NCBI GenBank assembly: GCA_963773035.1
Contig: CAVYZX010000017.1
Coordinates: 248,001-312,000 of the forward strand
DNA length: 64,000 nt
DNA from: CAVRXZ01 sp963773035
Lineage (GTDB): Bacteria; Acidobacteriota; Vicinamibacteria; Vicinamibacterales; CAVVIG01
Direction of reading: 5' to 3'
How positions within the stretch are numbered: position 1 is the first letter of the stretch; each line of letters starts with the position of its first letter. The notes beneath the pieces were generated by a model. It did not search any database and was not told where the DNA came from. It saw only the letters and a list, made by a program, of their open reading frames with translations. The position numbers were made by a program, and so were the translations under genes. Below are positions 1-8,793 of the stretch, piece after piece.

Positions 1-42
1 GGATAGAATGAATCAGAGGCAAGGGCACCGTAGTTTAACACC

Positions 43-1038
43 ATGTTTTCTGCGACAGCTTATCGGACGGTACGCGAACACGTCGCTTTCCTCGACCGCT
101 TGGACCGCGGCCTCATCGTCGTATCCGGCTCGGATCGCGCGACGTACCTGCAGGGCTTGCTCACCAACGATATCGTGGGCCTCAAGTCCGGAACCGGTTG
201 CTATGCGGCGTACTTGACGCCGCAAGGACGGATGATCACCGATCTTTTCGTGTACGAGCTCGGCGACGTCATGCTCCTCGCGCTGCCTCGACCGCAAAAG
301 GACGCCGTCCTGGCGAAACTCGACCAACTTGTCTTCAGCGAGGACGTTCAGCTCGGCGATGTCACTGAAACCTTCCTCGCCACCGCCATCGTCGGCCCCT
401 CGGCGCCGGCCACGCTCGCCAACATCCTGGGTCTGGCCGCAGACGATCTCCGCGCGATGCCCGAGCATGGGAATCTGCGTGCAGCGTTCGAGGACCGTCC
501 GGTGATTCTGACTCGCACCAACGACACCGGGGTGATGGGTTTCGATGTGTACGTGGAGTCCGCCAAGGCAGACGTGTTTCGCATCGCGCTGGTCGGCAAC
601 GGTATTCAGAATCTGGATCCCGAAACGGCCGAAGTCGTTCGAATCGAAGCGGGCATTCCGAAATTCAACCAAGACATGGATGAGGACACCATTCCACTCG
701 AAGCCGGCATCGAGTCGAGAGCCATTAGCTTTTCGAAGGGCTGCTACGTGGGCCAGGAGGTGATCATTCGGGTCCTTCACCGCGGTCACGGTCGGGTTGC
801 CCGTAAGCTCGCCGGACTCGTCGTTGAAGGGGAGACGAGCCCGTCGATCGGTGCCCGAGTGATGAGCAACGATCGAGAGATCGGGAAGGTTACAAGTGCG
901 GCGGTCTCACCAACATTGAAAAAGCCGATCGCGCTCGCTTACTTGCACCGTGACTTTCTCGCGGAAGGGACGGCGGTGATGATCGACGGTGTGGAAGCCT
1001 TGGTCGAACGCTTGCCGTTTGTCAAAACAGAACAGTGA
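43..1038 (+). CDS. ygfZ: Folate-binding YgfZ/GcvT-like protein
   Basis: Cytosolic protein of 331 residues. YgfZ proteins bind tetrahydrofolate and help maintain or repair iron-sulfur enzymes, including tRNA-modifying MiaB. The family signature KGCYVGQE is seen near residue 235, and the aminomethyltransferase-like N-terminal half has YLQGLLTND near residue 35. The length is normal for the family. The ATG start follows 42 bases in which nothing else is visible. The gene stands alone on this strand and converges on the Nudix gene with a 7-base gap, so no operon partner can be read. The family assignment is firm; the exact client enzymes here are unknown. Confidence 0.93.
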   Translation: MFSATAYRTVREHVAFLDRLDRGLIVVSGSDRATYLQGLLTNDIVGLKSGTGCYAAYLTPQGRMITDLFVYELGDVMLLALPRPQKDAVLAKLDQLVFSEDVQLGDVTETFLATAIVGPSAPATLANILGLAADDLRAMPEHGNLRAAFEDRPVILTRTNDTGVMGFDVYVESAKADVFRIALVGNGIQNLDPETAEVVRIEAGIPKFNQDMDEDTIPLEAGIESRAISFSKGCYVGQEVIIRVLHRGHGRVARKLAGLVVEGETSPSIGARVMSNDREIGKVTSAAVSPTLKKPIALAYLHRDFLAEGTAVMIDGVEALVERLPFVKTEQ

Positions 1039-1045
1039 TGGATGT

Positions 1046-1426
1046 TCAATCCTTCGCCAATATCGAGATCAGCTCCGTGTCGGCTGGCGGGAACGCAAGA
1101 CGTTTCAACTCGTCCCGTTGCGCCCACAGCATCTCCTGGCCGAGCTGCGGCGACGGCTCTCCGATCGTGTCGCATAGGAAGAAGTGCAGCTCGACCGAGC
1201 GCTCGGCGTAGACGTGAGTGGTCGCCAGCAGCTCCATGCCCACATGGGTGTCGAGGGCAAGCTCTTCCTTCAGTTCTCGGGCCAGGCAATCGGTGAGGGT
1301 TTCTCCGGGGTCGCATTTGCCGCCGGGAAACTCCCAGTAACCTTCGAGGTGTACGCCCCTCTGACGGCGAGTCACGAGGAATCGGCCATCGCGTTCGATG
1401 ATCGCGGCGCACACGACGACGGTCAT
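1046..1426 (-). CDS. mutT: MutT-like Nudix hydrolase (8-oxo-dGTP diphosphatase type)
   Basis: Nudix pyrophosphohydrolase of 126 residues, probably sanitising oxidised dNTPs. The Nudix box is complete: G36, five residues, E42, seven residues, then RELKEE at 50-55; only the late Gly of the consensus is Ala. WEFPGGKC just before it is the usual MutT-group wording. I start at the ATG whose first bases overlap the mutY stop (ATGA). An in-frame extension of 54 residues upstream lies inside mutY and is not Nudix-like. Coupling to mutY supports a role in the oxidised-guanine (GO) repair system. Other small Nudix substrates such as 5-methyl-dCTP cannot be excluded. Confidence 0.88.
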   Translation of the reverse strand: MTVVVCAAIIERDGRFLVTRRQRGVHLEGYWEFPGGKCDPGETLTDCLARELKEELALDTHVGMELLATTHVYAERSVELHFFLCDTIGEPSPQLGQEMLWAQRDELKRLAFPPADTELISILAKD

Positions 1427-2121
1427 GATTTTTCCGGATTGTAGGGAAAGCTCCGACAGCCTTTGGCCATCGGGCAAAGCAGGCATTTTGGGCTGCGTGC
1501 GACGCAGACCATCGCACCGAAATCCATCAGAGCCTGATTGAAGTCGAACACATGCCGGTGTGGGACGAGCACTTCTGAAACAGTCCACAGGTGACGTTTC
1601 ATCGCGTGGCTCTTGGGATCCCCGCCTCCCACGAATACTCGAAAGAGGACGCGGGCCACGTTCGTGTCGAGGATGGCCGCCCGCTCGCGAAACGCGAAGC
1701 TGCGAATGGCCCCTGCCGTGTACGCGCCGATCCCCTTGAACGAGCGAAGCGTTTCCTCATCGGCCGGCAGTTGGCCGCCGTACCTCGATACCGATTCGCG
1801 GGCTATCGTGTGAAGACGTCGTGGCCGAATGTTGTAGCCGAGCGGGTACCAGGTCTCGGTCACTTCCCGCTCGGGTGCCGCGGCGAGCGCTTGTAACGTT
1901 GGGTACTTCTCGAGCCACTCGGCGTACTTGGGCAGCACGCGGTCCACTTGCGTCTGTTGCAGCATGATCTCGGAAACGAGAATGTGGTAGGGGTCCGACG
2001 TTTTCCGCCACGGCAGATCGCGACCATGACGGCGGTACCAGTTGAGCAGTCGTTGGCGGAAACGGCGACGCTCGACTGAACCGGGGATCGGGAGTGAGTC
2101 CTTCCGCGAGGCTTTGGACAT
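1423..2121 (-). CDS. mutY: A/G-specific adenine glycosylase MutY, short form without C-terminal domain
   Basis: HhH-GPD base-excision glycosylase of 232 residues that would remove adenine opposite 8-oxoG or G. The catalytic motif SEIMLQQTQ carries the conserved Glu at residue 51. The helix-hairpin-helix is KGIGAYTAG (129-137), the catalytic Asp is D152 in LDTN, and the 4Fe-4S cysteines are C206, C213, C216 and C222 with the canonical 6-2-5 spacing. Usual MutY proteins have about 350 residues because of a Nudix-fold C-terminal domain that reads 8-oxoG; here the protein stops just after the Fe-S loop. The wedge segment reads WYPLGYN instead of WxGLGYY. The ATG start avoids overlapping the divergent cobalamin gene. 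Confidence 0.87.
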   Translation of the reverse strand: MSKASRKDSLPIPGSVERRRFRQRLLNWYRRHGRDLPWRKTSDPYHILVSEIMLQQTQVDRVLPKYAEWLEKYPTLQALAAAPEREVTETWYPLGYNIRPRRLHTIARESVSRYGGQLPADEETLRSFKGIGAYTAGAIRSFAFRERAAILDTNVARVLFRVFVGGGDPKSHAMKRHLWTVSEVLVPHRHVFDFNQALMDFGAMVCVARSPKCLLCPMAKGCRSFPYNPEKS

Positions 2122-2129
2122 GAGCGTCG

Positions 2130-2135
2130 TATAAT
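2130..2135 (+). promoter_or_regulatory. -10 hexamer TATAAT close to the cobalamin adenosyltransferase start
   Basis: A perfect TATAAT ends 9 bases before the GTG start codon. Transcription starting about 7 bases downstream would give an mRNA with almost no leader. No convincing -35 hexamer or Shine-Dalgarno sequence is seen. The site lies in the 23-base gap between divergent genes. Confidence 0.5.
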
Positions 2136-2144
2136 CGGCGAACC

Positions 2145-2681
2145 GTGAAAATCTACACGCGTACGGGCGACGCTGGCGAGACGTCGCTCTTCGACGGGAC
2201 TCGTGTCCGGAAAGACCACGCGCGCGTCGAAGCGTACGGTGACGTCGACGAATTGAATGCGTGGCTTGGTTTCGTCCGGTCTTCACTTGCCAAGGGCGAT
2301 CTGGACGACGAGCTGGCTCGGCTCCAGAGCGATCTCTTCGCGCTCGGCGCCGAGCTCGCCGACCCAGCCGACCGCATCGCCAAGCGCGTCACCAAAGCCA
2401 CTCTCACGGACGCCGATGTCGAAAGGTTGGAGCAGGTCATCGATCGTCTCGAGCTCGAGCTGTCTCCGCTCCGTCGGTTCATCCTCGCCGGCGGCACCCC
2501 CTCGGGCGCCGCCTTGCACCTGGCTCGCGCCGTGTGTCGCCGGGCCGAGCGTCGCATCATATCGTTGGAGCCTCCGGTCGAACTGGTGTTTCTCAAATAC
2601 ATCAATAGATTGTCGGATCTTCTTTTCGTCATCGCCCGAGTGGCCAACAGGCGAGCCGGAGTGGCGGAAACCGAATGGTGA
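2145..2681 (+). CDS. Cob(I)alamin adenosyltransferase, PduO/MMAB type
   Basis: Cytosolic enzyme of 178 residues that transfers the adenosyl group of ATP to cob(I)alamin to make adenosylcobalamin. The N-terminus has the PduO signature TRTGDAGETSLFDG (residues 5-18) followed by RVEAYGDVDELNA, which forms the ATP site. The C-terminal part contains the conserved arginine-rich helix RAVCRRAERR. The length matches the single-domain family. The start is GTG, 9 bases after a TATAAT box. It is divergent from mutY and convergent with the next gene, so probably monocistronic. The product would serve B12-dependent enzymes such as the radical SAM protein at the far end of the window, but that link is only inference. 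Confidence 0.93.
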   Translation: MKIYTRTGDAGETSLFDGTRVRKDHARVEAYGDVDELNAWLGFVRSSLAKGDLDDELARLQSDLFALGAELADPADRIAKRVTKATLTDADVERLEQVIDRLELELSPLRRFILAGGTPSGAALHLARAVCRRAERRIISLEPPVELVFLKYINRLSDLLFVIARVANRRAGVAETEW

Positions 2682-2687
2682 CGGCGT

Positions 2688-3182
2688 TCATGGCCGGTCG
2701 CGCCGCTCGATGTCTCGCTTGACCGCATCGAACACGGCGCGTGCCAGCTCCTGCGACACACGCTCCCTAATCGCCCCGCACTCGATCAAGACGGCGGTCG
2801 AGGTTGTTTCAATCGCGACATCCCACCGATCGCGAGCGATCCCTTCGGGGCGGTCTTCGAAAGTCGTCACAGGCGCGGGACTGTCCGATGTCGCGCGCCG
2901 AGACACCACCGCCGCGATGGGCGATCCGTTAATCAGCACTCGGACCGCTGTCACCGTGTTCTTGTCAATCGACTGTCCGCCGTAGTGAAAATATGTGTCG
3001 TCCTCCGCGAACAAAACGAGGTCGTCGCTTGCCGGAATTTCGGCGATGATCGTGCGGCCGTGAGCAAGCTGTGTGTCTCGAAACCGTTGGCGCCGCTTTC
3101 GGTAAAAGTGCAACGAGGTGGCGAGGCTCGCAGCGACGAGCAACAGGCCGAAAGCGACCAGGCCAGCGATCAGATCACGCAT
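2688..3182 (-). CDS. Membrane-anchored protein of unknown function
   Basis: Not recognised. The 164-residue product begins with one hydrophobic segment (about residues 4-24) followed by a basic stretch HFYRKRRQRFR, which predicts a single membrane anchor. The remainder is soluble and mixed alpha/beta, with the cytoplasmic or periplasmic side not certain. I chose the ATG immediately before the hydrophobic segment; an ATG 24 bases upstream and a GTG further out are alternatives. The gene converges on the adenosyltransferase with a 6-base gap and is divergent from hpnC. Base composition is like its neighbours, and the reading frame is long and uninterrupted, so it is probably real. Confidence 0.6.
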   Translation of the reverse strand: MRDLIAGLVAFGLLLVAASLATSLHFYRKRRQRFRDTQLAHGRTIIAEIPASDDLVLFAEDDTYFHYGGQSIDKNTVTAVRVLINGSPIAAVVSRRATSDSPAPVTTFEDRPEGIARDRWDVAIETTSTAVLIECGAIRERVSQELARAVFDAVKRDIERRDRP

Positions 3183-3279
3183 GTCTCGCGCATAGCCTAA
3201 CAGCATGCGGCCGTCCAGGCTTTCGGCGGTTGGCTGCACTCGGCGACGCCGCGAGCCGTGCCAGGATTAGAATGCCTCG

Positions 3280-4188
3280 GTGCCCTCTGTGTCTCTGCCG
3301 TTGAAGGAAGCGTACGCCGCATGTGAGCAGCTGGCGAAGTCGCACTACGAGAATTTCCCAGTCGCGTCGCGGCTATTGCCGGTTGCGATGCGGGAACACG
3401 TGGCCGCGCTGTACGCCTTTGCTCGCATCGCTGATGACATTGCGGACGAGGGGGAGGTCGCGGCCGAAGAGCGTCAAGCGCAGCTGCGCGCCTGGCAAGA
3501 GCGCCTCCACGCGGCGGCGCAGGGGCAGGACGTCGAACCGGGAACGGGCAACCGCGACGACCTGATCTTGACGGCCATCGGCCACTCAATCAGATCGCTC
3601 GATCTCCCACTCTCTCTCTTCGATGATCTCGTGAGCGCGTTTCGCCAGGATACCATGACGACTCGCTATGCTTCGTGGTGCGACGTCCTGGACTATTGTC
3701 GCCGCTCGGCGAATCCGGTTGGCCGCCTCGTCTTGCGGATTGCGGGCTACCGTGACGGATCGCTCGATCAATCCGCTGATGCGTTGTGCACGGCGCTGCA
3801 GTTGACGAACTTCTGGCAGGACTTTGGGCGCGACTGGCGTGTGGGCCGATTGTATGTGCCACGAGAGGTCCAGGACGCATGCGGTGCCCACGAGGCGGAG
3901 TTGGTAGGCGGCCGAATGTCATCGACCTGGGCGCGCGCGATCGAATCGTGCGTGGATTTTACGCGCAGGCTGTTCGAAGAAGGACGTGCCGTGTGCGACG
4001 GTGTGCGTGGGCGGTTGCGCCTCGAGCTGCGATTCACGTGGCTCGGCGGTGTTCGGATTCTCGAGCGGACCGAGCAGGGTCGGTTCGACCTGTTCGAGCG
4101 CCGACCGTCCTTAGGCACGACCGACGCCGCGTTGCTCGTGTCTCGAGCGCTGTGCTGGCTGCCGCACAGCCGCCTCGCGAGATCGTAA
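3280..4188 (+). CDS. hpnC: Hydroxysqualene synthase HpnC
   Basis: Squalene/phytoene-synthase-fold enzyme of 302 residues. In bacteria with HpnCDE, HpnC converts presqualene diphosphate to hydroxysqualene on the way to squalene and hopanoids. The two Asp-rich motifs are visible: DDIAD near residue 52 and DFGRD near residue 181 within LTNFWQDFGRDW. The HYENFPVAS segment near the N-terminus is typical of HpnC. The start is GTG, 6 bases after a TAGAAT hexamer. The stop codon directly abuts the hpnD ATG. The gene order C-D-E is the standard operon, which separates it from carotenoid phytoene synthase. Confidence 0.93.
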   Translation: MPSVSLPLKEAYAACEQLAKSHYENFPVASRLLPVAMREHVAALYAFARIADDIADEGEVAAEERQAQLRAWQERLHAAAQGQDVEPGTGNRDDLILTAIGHSIRSLDLPLSLFDDLVSAFRQDTMTTRYASWCDVLDYCRRSANPVGRLVLRIAGYRDGSLDQSADALCTALQLTNFWQDFGRDWRVGRLYVPREVQDACGAHEAELVGGRMSSTWARAIESCVDFTRRLFEEGRAVCDGVRGRLRLELRFTWLGGVRILERTEQGRFDLFERRPSLGTTDAALLVSRALCWLPHSRLARS

Positions 4189-5016
4189 ATGGCCCGCAAA
4201 ACGAGCTTTTACTATGCCTTCCTCGTTCTGCCGGCGGAGCAGCGCCGAGCCGTTGTGGCGGTATGGGACTTTTGCCGCGCGGTAGACGATGCCGTCGACG
4301 AGTCTCCAGAGAGCGGCCAAGCGGCCACTCCACGTGAAGCCGTCTGTTTCTGGCGCGCCGAGCTTGCTCGGTGCTTCAATGCCGAGCCACCGCAGACCCG
4401 GCAAGGTCGTGGGCTGCAGCCGTTCATCGAGCGGTTTGGCCTGCCGCGTCAGGCGTTCGACGACGTGATCGACGGCGTGGCGATGGATCTCGATACCACG
4501 AGATATGCGACATTCGATGAGCTGTACGAATATTGCCGACGCGTTGCGTCCGCCGTGGGGCTCATCTGCATCAAGGTATTCGGCTGCCGCGGCGCCCGAG
4601 CGGGCGAGTATGCCGTAAATCTTGGAGTGGCTCTTCAACTCACCAACATTCTTCGCGATATCAGGAGCGATTGGCTGCGCGGCCGGTTGTATCTGCCGCT
4701 GGAGGATTTGAGAGCGTTCGGGTGTACTGAAGATGCTCTCGCCAGCGGCGTCGTGACCGAGCCGGTGCAGCAACTGGTTCGGTACGAATGCGGTCGAGCG
4801 CGTGACTTCTATCGGCGAGCGGCGGCAGCGCTTCCGGTCGAAGATCGGCCGAGGCTGGTAGCGGCTGAAATCATGCGGGCGGTTTATTACGAAACATTGA
4901 ATCGGATCGAGCTTCGTGGCTACGACGTCTTTACGGAAGCTGTTCGCGTGCCCCGGGCGACGCAAGCCGTCATCGCGTTGAAACAGTATGTCTCGTCGCT
5001 TGCACGAGGCGGATGA
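4189..5016 (+). CDS. hpnD: Presqualene diphosphate synthase HpnD
   Basis: Prenyl transferase of 275 residues joining two farnesyl diphosphates into presqualene diphosphate. It has SFYYAFLVLP near the N-terminus, the first Asp-rich motif in FCRAVDDAVDE (about residues 28-38) and the second in LTNILRDIRSDW near residue 150, followed by GRLYLPLEDL, all normal for HpnD. The ATG follows the hpnC stop without a gap, so the two are translationally coupled. A 66-base spacer with GGAGG leads to hpnE. The product feeds HpnC and then HpnE; the squalene-hopene cyclase is not in this window. Confidence 0.95.
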   Translation: MARKTSFYYAFLVLPAEQRRAVVAVWDFCRAVDDAVDESPESGQAATPREAVCFWRAELARCFNAEPPQTRQGRGLQPFIERFGLPRQAFDDVIDGVAMDLDTTRYATFDELYEYCRRVASAVGLICIKVFGCRGARAGEYAVNLGVALQLTNILRDIRSDWLRGRLYLPLEDLRAFGCTEDALASGVVTEPVQQLVRYECGRARDFYRRAAAALPVEDRPRLVAAEIMRAVYYETLNRIELRGYDVFTEAVRVPRATQAVIALKQYVSSLARGG

Positions 5017-5082
5017 ATCCGGAATGCATCTCGAGGCGGACAGCGTGAGCGTAGTCAGGATGACCCGATCGGAGGCGTTTCA

Positions 5083-6493
5083 GTGATTCCGGATGTCGTT
5101 GTCGTGGGCGGCGGATGCGCCGGGCTGAGCGCGGGCGTTCGCCTGGCCGCGCGTGGCCTGCGTGTGCTGGTTCTCGAAGCTCGCGCCCGACTCGGCGGAC
5201 GTGCGACGGCGTTTGCCGACTCGGTCACGGGTGAGGTGGTCGACAACGGCCAGCATGTCTTGCTCGGTTGCTACTCCGCCACGTTCGAGTTCCTGCGGGA
5301 GATTAGCGCGGAGAATCACGTGCGCGTGCAGTCGCATTTGAGTGTGCCGATGATCGATCGGGCGGGCCGACGCTCGAAGCTCGATTGTCCGTCGCTGCCC
5401 CCACCGTTGCACCTCGTGGCAGGCGTGCTCGAGTGGGATGCCCTGGATTGGAAAGACCGCCTGGCCGTCTTACGTCTGAGAGCGCCGCTGAAGCTGGCCA
5501 TGCGACAAGCCAAGGCCGACGCTCGTCGACCGGACGGAACCCTACCGGCTGTTAGGCACGATGTGTCTGCTTCGCGCCTGCTCGCCGCGTCGCTAGGGGA
5601 GACTGTGGAAGACTGGCTCATTCGTCACGGCCAGACTGAACGCATTCGCGAAATGCTTTGGCGTCCTCTTGCCCTCGCGGCGCTCAACCAGCCGACGGAT
5701 AAAGCTGGCGCCTCGACCTTTGCTCGGGTGCTCGGGGAGATGTTAGTTTCGGGCACGGCAGGAGCGGCGGTCGCGTTGCCGCTCAAACCCCTGAACTTGA
5801 TGTATGCCGAGCCGGCGCGCGCGTTCATCGAGAGCCGGGGAGGCGAGGTGCGAACAGGAGCCGCCGCTCGCGTTCTTGTGTCCGGTGATGCTGTCGATGC
5901 TGTCGAAGCCGGCGGCGACAGCTGGCGGCCGCATGCGGTCGTGGCCGCCGTGCCGTGGTTCGGGTTGGCCGGCTTGTTCGACGGCATCCCTCTGGCACTG
6001 GCCTCCGTTATCGATCGAGCCGGCCGCATGGCCGGATCGCCAGATCGCGACCGTCAATCTCTGGTTCGACAAACCCCTCGTCAACGAGCCCTTCGTAGGA
6101 CTTCCAGGCCGTGAGATGCAATGGGTGTTCGATAAGCGGATGATCTGGGGCGACGGCGCCGATCACCTATCGCTCGTCTCGAGTGGCGCCGAGTCGATCG
6201 TCGGCCTGCCGAACGATCGGCTCATCGCTTTGGCTCACGGGGAGCTTCTCGAGTCACTGCCAGGCGCCCGGTCGGCACGTCTGGTTCGCGGATCGGTCGT
6301 TCGTGAGCGTCAGGCCACGTTCTCGCTGGCCCCCGGCCAGCCGATCCGTCCGTCGACGGCGACCGGTCTGAGAGGACTGTTCCTCGCCGGCGACTGGATC
6401 GACACTGGCTTGCCCGCGACAATCGAAAGCGCCGTTCGAAGTGGTCAATGGGCCGCGGAAGCGATTCTGAGTGAGCAAAAACCAGGTCCATGA
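5083..6493 (+). CDS. hpnE: Hydroxysqualene dehydroxylase HpnE, frameshifted as written
   Basis: FAD-dependent amine-oxidase-fold enzyme that reduces hydroxysqualene to squalene. The GTG start has GGAGG 8-10 bases upstream, and the FAD-binding motif VVVGGGCAGLSAG opens the protein. The first frame runs to about base 6042 (MAGSP) and then degenerates to a stop at 6114. The correct continuation (IATVNLWFD, then GLFLAGDWIDTGLPATIESA, the C-terminal FAD motif) is in the next frame and ends at 6493. Skipping one base, for example G6043, restores an uninterrupted protein of about 469 residues. The stop overlaps the thiI ATG (ATGA), so the downstream frame is the natural end. A sequencing or assembly error is likelier than a dead gene. 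Confidence 0.85.
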
Positions 6494-7749
6494 ACTCGAT
6501 CGTCGTCCACTACAAAGAGCTCGCGCTGAAGGGTCGGAACAGGCCCTGGTTCATCCAGCAGCTGGTGCGCAACATCAAGACTGCGCTCACGGGTCTCGGC
6601 GTGATATCTGTTCGCGCGCTGGTGGGACGTATCGAGATCGAGCTCGCACCGCTTTCGAACGGACAGTTGAACGAAAGCAGACGCGCCTGGGAAGAAGTGC
6701 GGACGAGACTCAGTCGCGTTTTCGGAATCGCCAACTTTTCCTTGGCAGGTCGTGCGCCGCACGACTTCGAGGCGCTCGCCGCGGCGATTCTCGCCGACCT
6801 CGGCACGAGGCACCCAGCCTCGTTTCGAGTGAGAGCCAGGCGGGCTGATAAGCGACTGCCGTTCTCGTCGCCGCAGGTCGAGCGCGAAGTCGGCGGACTG
6901 ATCAAGAAAGCCACAGGGTGGGGTGTCGATCTGGATGCTGCAGAACTGACGATCCATCTCGAAATGCTGGCGGATCACGCGTTCTACTACTTCGGAAAAG
7001 AGCCCGGCGCAGGCGGTTTGCCGACGGGGACTGGCGGCCGCGTGGCGTGCTTGCTTTCTGGTGGTATCGATTCTCCTGTCGCTGCGTATCGCATCATGCG
7101 ACGCGGCTGTTCGGTCATGCTCATCCATTTTCATTCGTATCCGATTCTGTCGAGCGCTTCTCAAGAGAAAGTTCGAGAGCTTGCCAGGCTGCTGACGACC
7201 TATCAGCTGCGCACGCGCCTGATCATGGTGCCGTTTGGTGAACTGCAACAGAAGGTCCTGCTGGCGATTCCTCCGGACCTGCGGGTTGTCGTTTATCGCC
7301 GCCTGATGCTGCGCATTGCCGAAAGGCTGGGTTGCCAGTGGCGCGCTCGGGCTCTGGTCACCGGCGAGGTCGTGGGTCAGGTGGCTTCTCAGACGCTGGA
7401 AAATCTCACGACCATCGCCGGCGCGACGTCGCTGGAGGTGCTGAGACCGCTGATCGGCATGGACAAGGACGAGATCGTGGCTACGGCCGAGCAACTCGGG
7501 ACGTTTCCGATTTCGATCGTTCCCGATCAGGACTGTTGTCAGCTTTTCACGCCACGACATCCGGCGACACGAGTCGGACGGGCGGAGATCGAAGAAGCGG
7601 AGCGCGCCCTGCCTTTGGCCGATATGGTGGAGGCAGCCGTCGCGTCTTCCGCCGTGGAAGACTTCAGATTCCCAGTGCTAACATACTCGGCTGCGGAACG
7701 AGCACTCGGAGGACATCATGAGCCGCACGATCGAAATGTCACAAATTGA
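6490..7749 (+). CDS. thiI: tRNA 4-thiouridine sulfurtransferase ThiI
   Basis: Cytosolic enzyme of 419 residues that adenylates U8 of tRNA and accepts sulfur from a cysteine desulfurase to make 4-thiouridine. In some bacteria it also supplies sulfur for thiamine. The order is N-terminal ferredoxin-like segment, THUMP domain (to about residue 165) and PP-loop ATPase with SGGIDSPVAAYR near residue 191. Cysteines at DQDCC near residue 347 fit the conserved sulfur-transfer position. The C-terminal rhodanese domain found in E. coli is absent, as in many bacteria. ATG overlaps the hpnE stop. The C-terminus overlaps the start of fbaB by 32 bases. Confidence 0.95.
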   Translation: MNSIVVHYKELALKGRNRPWFIQQLVRNIKTALTGLGVISVRALVGRIEIELAPLSNGQLNESRRAWEEVRTRLSRVFGIANFSLAGRAPHDFEALAAAILADLGTRHPASFRVRARRADKRLPFSSPQVEREVGGLIKKATGWGVDLDAAELTIHLEMLADHAFYYFGKEPGAGGLPTGTGGRVACLLSGGIDSPVAAYRIMRRGCSVMLIHFHSYPILSSASQEKVRELARLLTTYQLRTRLIMVPFGELQQKVLLAIPPDLRVVVYRRLMLRIAERLGCQWRARALVTGEVVGQVASQTLENLTTIAGATSLEVLRPLIGMDKDEIVATAEQLGTFPISIVPDQDCCQLFTPRHPATRVGRAEIEEAERALPLADMVEAAVASSAVEDFRFPVLTYSAAERALGGHHEPHDRNVTN

Positions 7750-8788
7750 GGCCGTTCTTGGAGAGGACGCGACGGGACTCCTCGAGTATCAGTGCAAAGG
7801 CATTCCCAAGGAGAGCCTCCATCTCCCGGGGCCGGATTTCATCGACCGCGTTGCCGCCGCGTCGGATCGGCCAATCCGTGCGTTAACGAGCCTCCAGGCC
7901 CTGCTCAACCACGGCCGGCTCGCCGGAACGGGCTATGTCTCGATTCTTCCCGTCGATCAGGGAATCGAGCATTCCGCCGGCGCGTCGTTTGCCCCGAACC
8001 CTGCGTACTTCGATCCAGAGAACATCGTGAAGCTGGCCATCGACGGAGGCTGCAACGCCGTGGCGTCGACGCTCGGTGTCCTTGGCGCGGTGGCCCGGAA
8101 GTACGCGCACAAGATTCCGTTCCTGCTCAAGTTCAACCACAACGAGTTCCTGTCGTATCCGAACGCGTACGATCAGATCCGCTTCGCCAGCATCAAACAG
8201 GGCTTCGAGATGGGCGCCATGGGTATCGGCGCCACGATCTACTTCGGGTCGGAGGAGTCCAAGCGTCAGCTGCAGGAAGTGACCGACATGTTTCAGCATG
8301 CCCACGAGTTGGGGATGTTTACCGTCTTGTGGTGCTATCTCCGCAACTCGGCATTCAAGACGAAAGAGGCCGATTACCACCTCGCCGCCGATCTGACCGG
8401 CCAGGCCAACCACCTCGGTGTCACCATCGAAGCCGACATCATCAAGCAGAAATTGCCGGAAACCAATGGCGGATTCAACGCCCTCAATTTTGGAAAGACG
8501 CACAAGAAGGTGTACTCGGATCTCACGAGCAACCACCCAATCGACATGACCCGATATCAGATCGCGAACTGTTACATGGGCCGCGCCGGCCTGATCAACT
8601 CGGGCGGAGCGTCAGCCGGTGAAAGCGACTTGAAGGAGGCCGTGAAGACCGCCGTGATCAACAAACGCGCCGGTGGGATGGGGTTGATCTCGGGTCGGAA
8701 GGCGTTTCAGCGGCCGCTGGCGGAGGGCGTGCGTCTGTTGAATGCCATCCAGGACGTGTATTTGAGCAAAGACGTGACGATTGCCTGA
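7718..8788 (+). CDS. fbaB: Class I fructose-bisphosphate aldolase, FbaB/DhnA type
   Basis: Glycolytic and gluconeogenic Schiff-base aldolase of 356 residues, cleaving fructose 1,6-bisphosphate to dihydroxyacetone phosphate and glyceraldehyde 3-phosphate. It follows E. coli FbaB closely in wording: SILPVDQGIEHSAGASFAPN, IYFGSEESKRQ, LTGQANHLG and NCYMGRAGLINSGGA are all recognisable. The likely Schiff-base lysine is in ADIIKQK (K243). The ATG has GAGGA upstream and lies inside the end of thiI, so translation is coupled. A hairpin follows the stop. It is the last gene of the hpn-thiI-fbaB run. Confidence 0.95.
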   Translation: MSRTIEMSQIEAVLGEDATGLLEYQCKGIPKESLHLPGPDFIDRVAAASDRPIRALTSLQALLNHGRLAGTGYVSILPVDQGIEHSAGASFAPNPAYFDPENIVKLAIDGGCNAVASTLGVLGAVARKYAHKIPFLLKFNHNEFLSYPNAYDQIRFASIKQGFEMGAMGIGATIYFGSEESKRQLQEVTDMFQHAHELGMFTVLWCYLRNSAFKTKEADYHLAADLTGQANHLGVTIEADIIKQKLPETNGGFNALNFGKTHKKVYSDLTSNHPIDMTRYQIANCYMGRAGLINSGGASAGESDLKEAVKTAVINKRAGGMGLISGRKAFQRPLAEGVRLLNAIQDVYLSKDVTIA

Positions 8789-8793
8789 AGGTC

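Noticed and set aside
6445..7560. 371-residue minus-strand frame opposite thiI
   Set aside because: No domain or signal; shadow of thiI, which has THUMP and PP-loop motifs.
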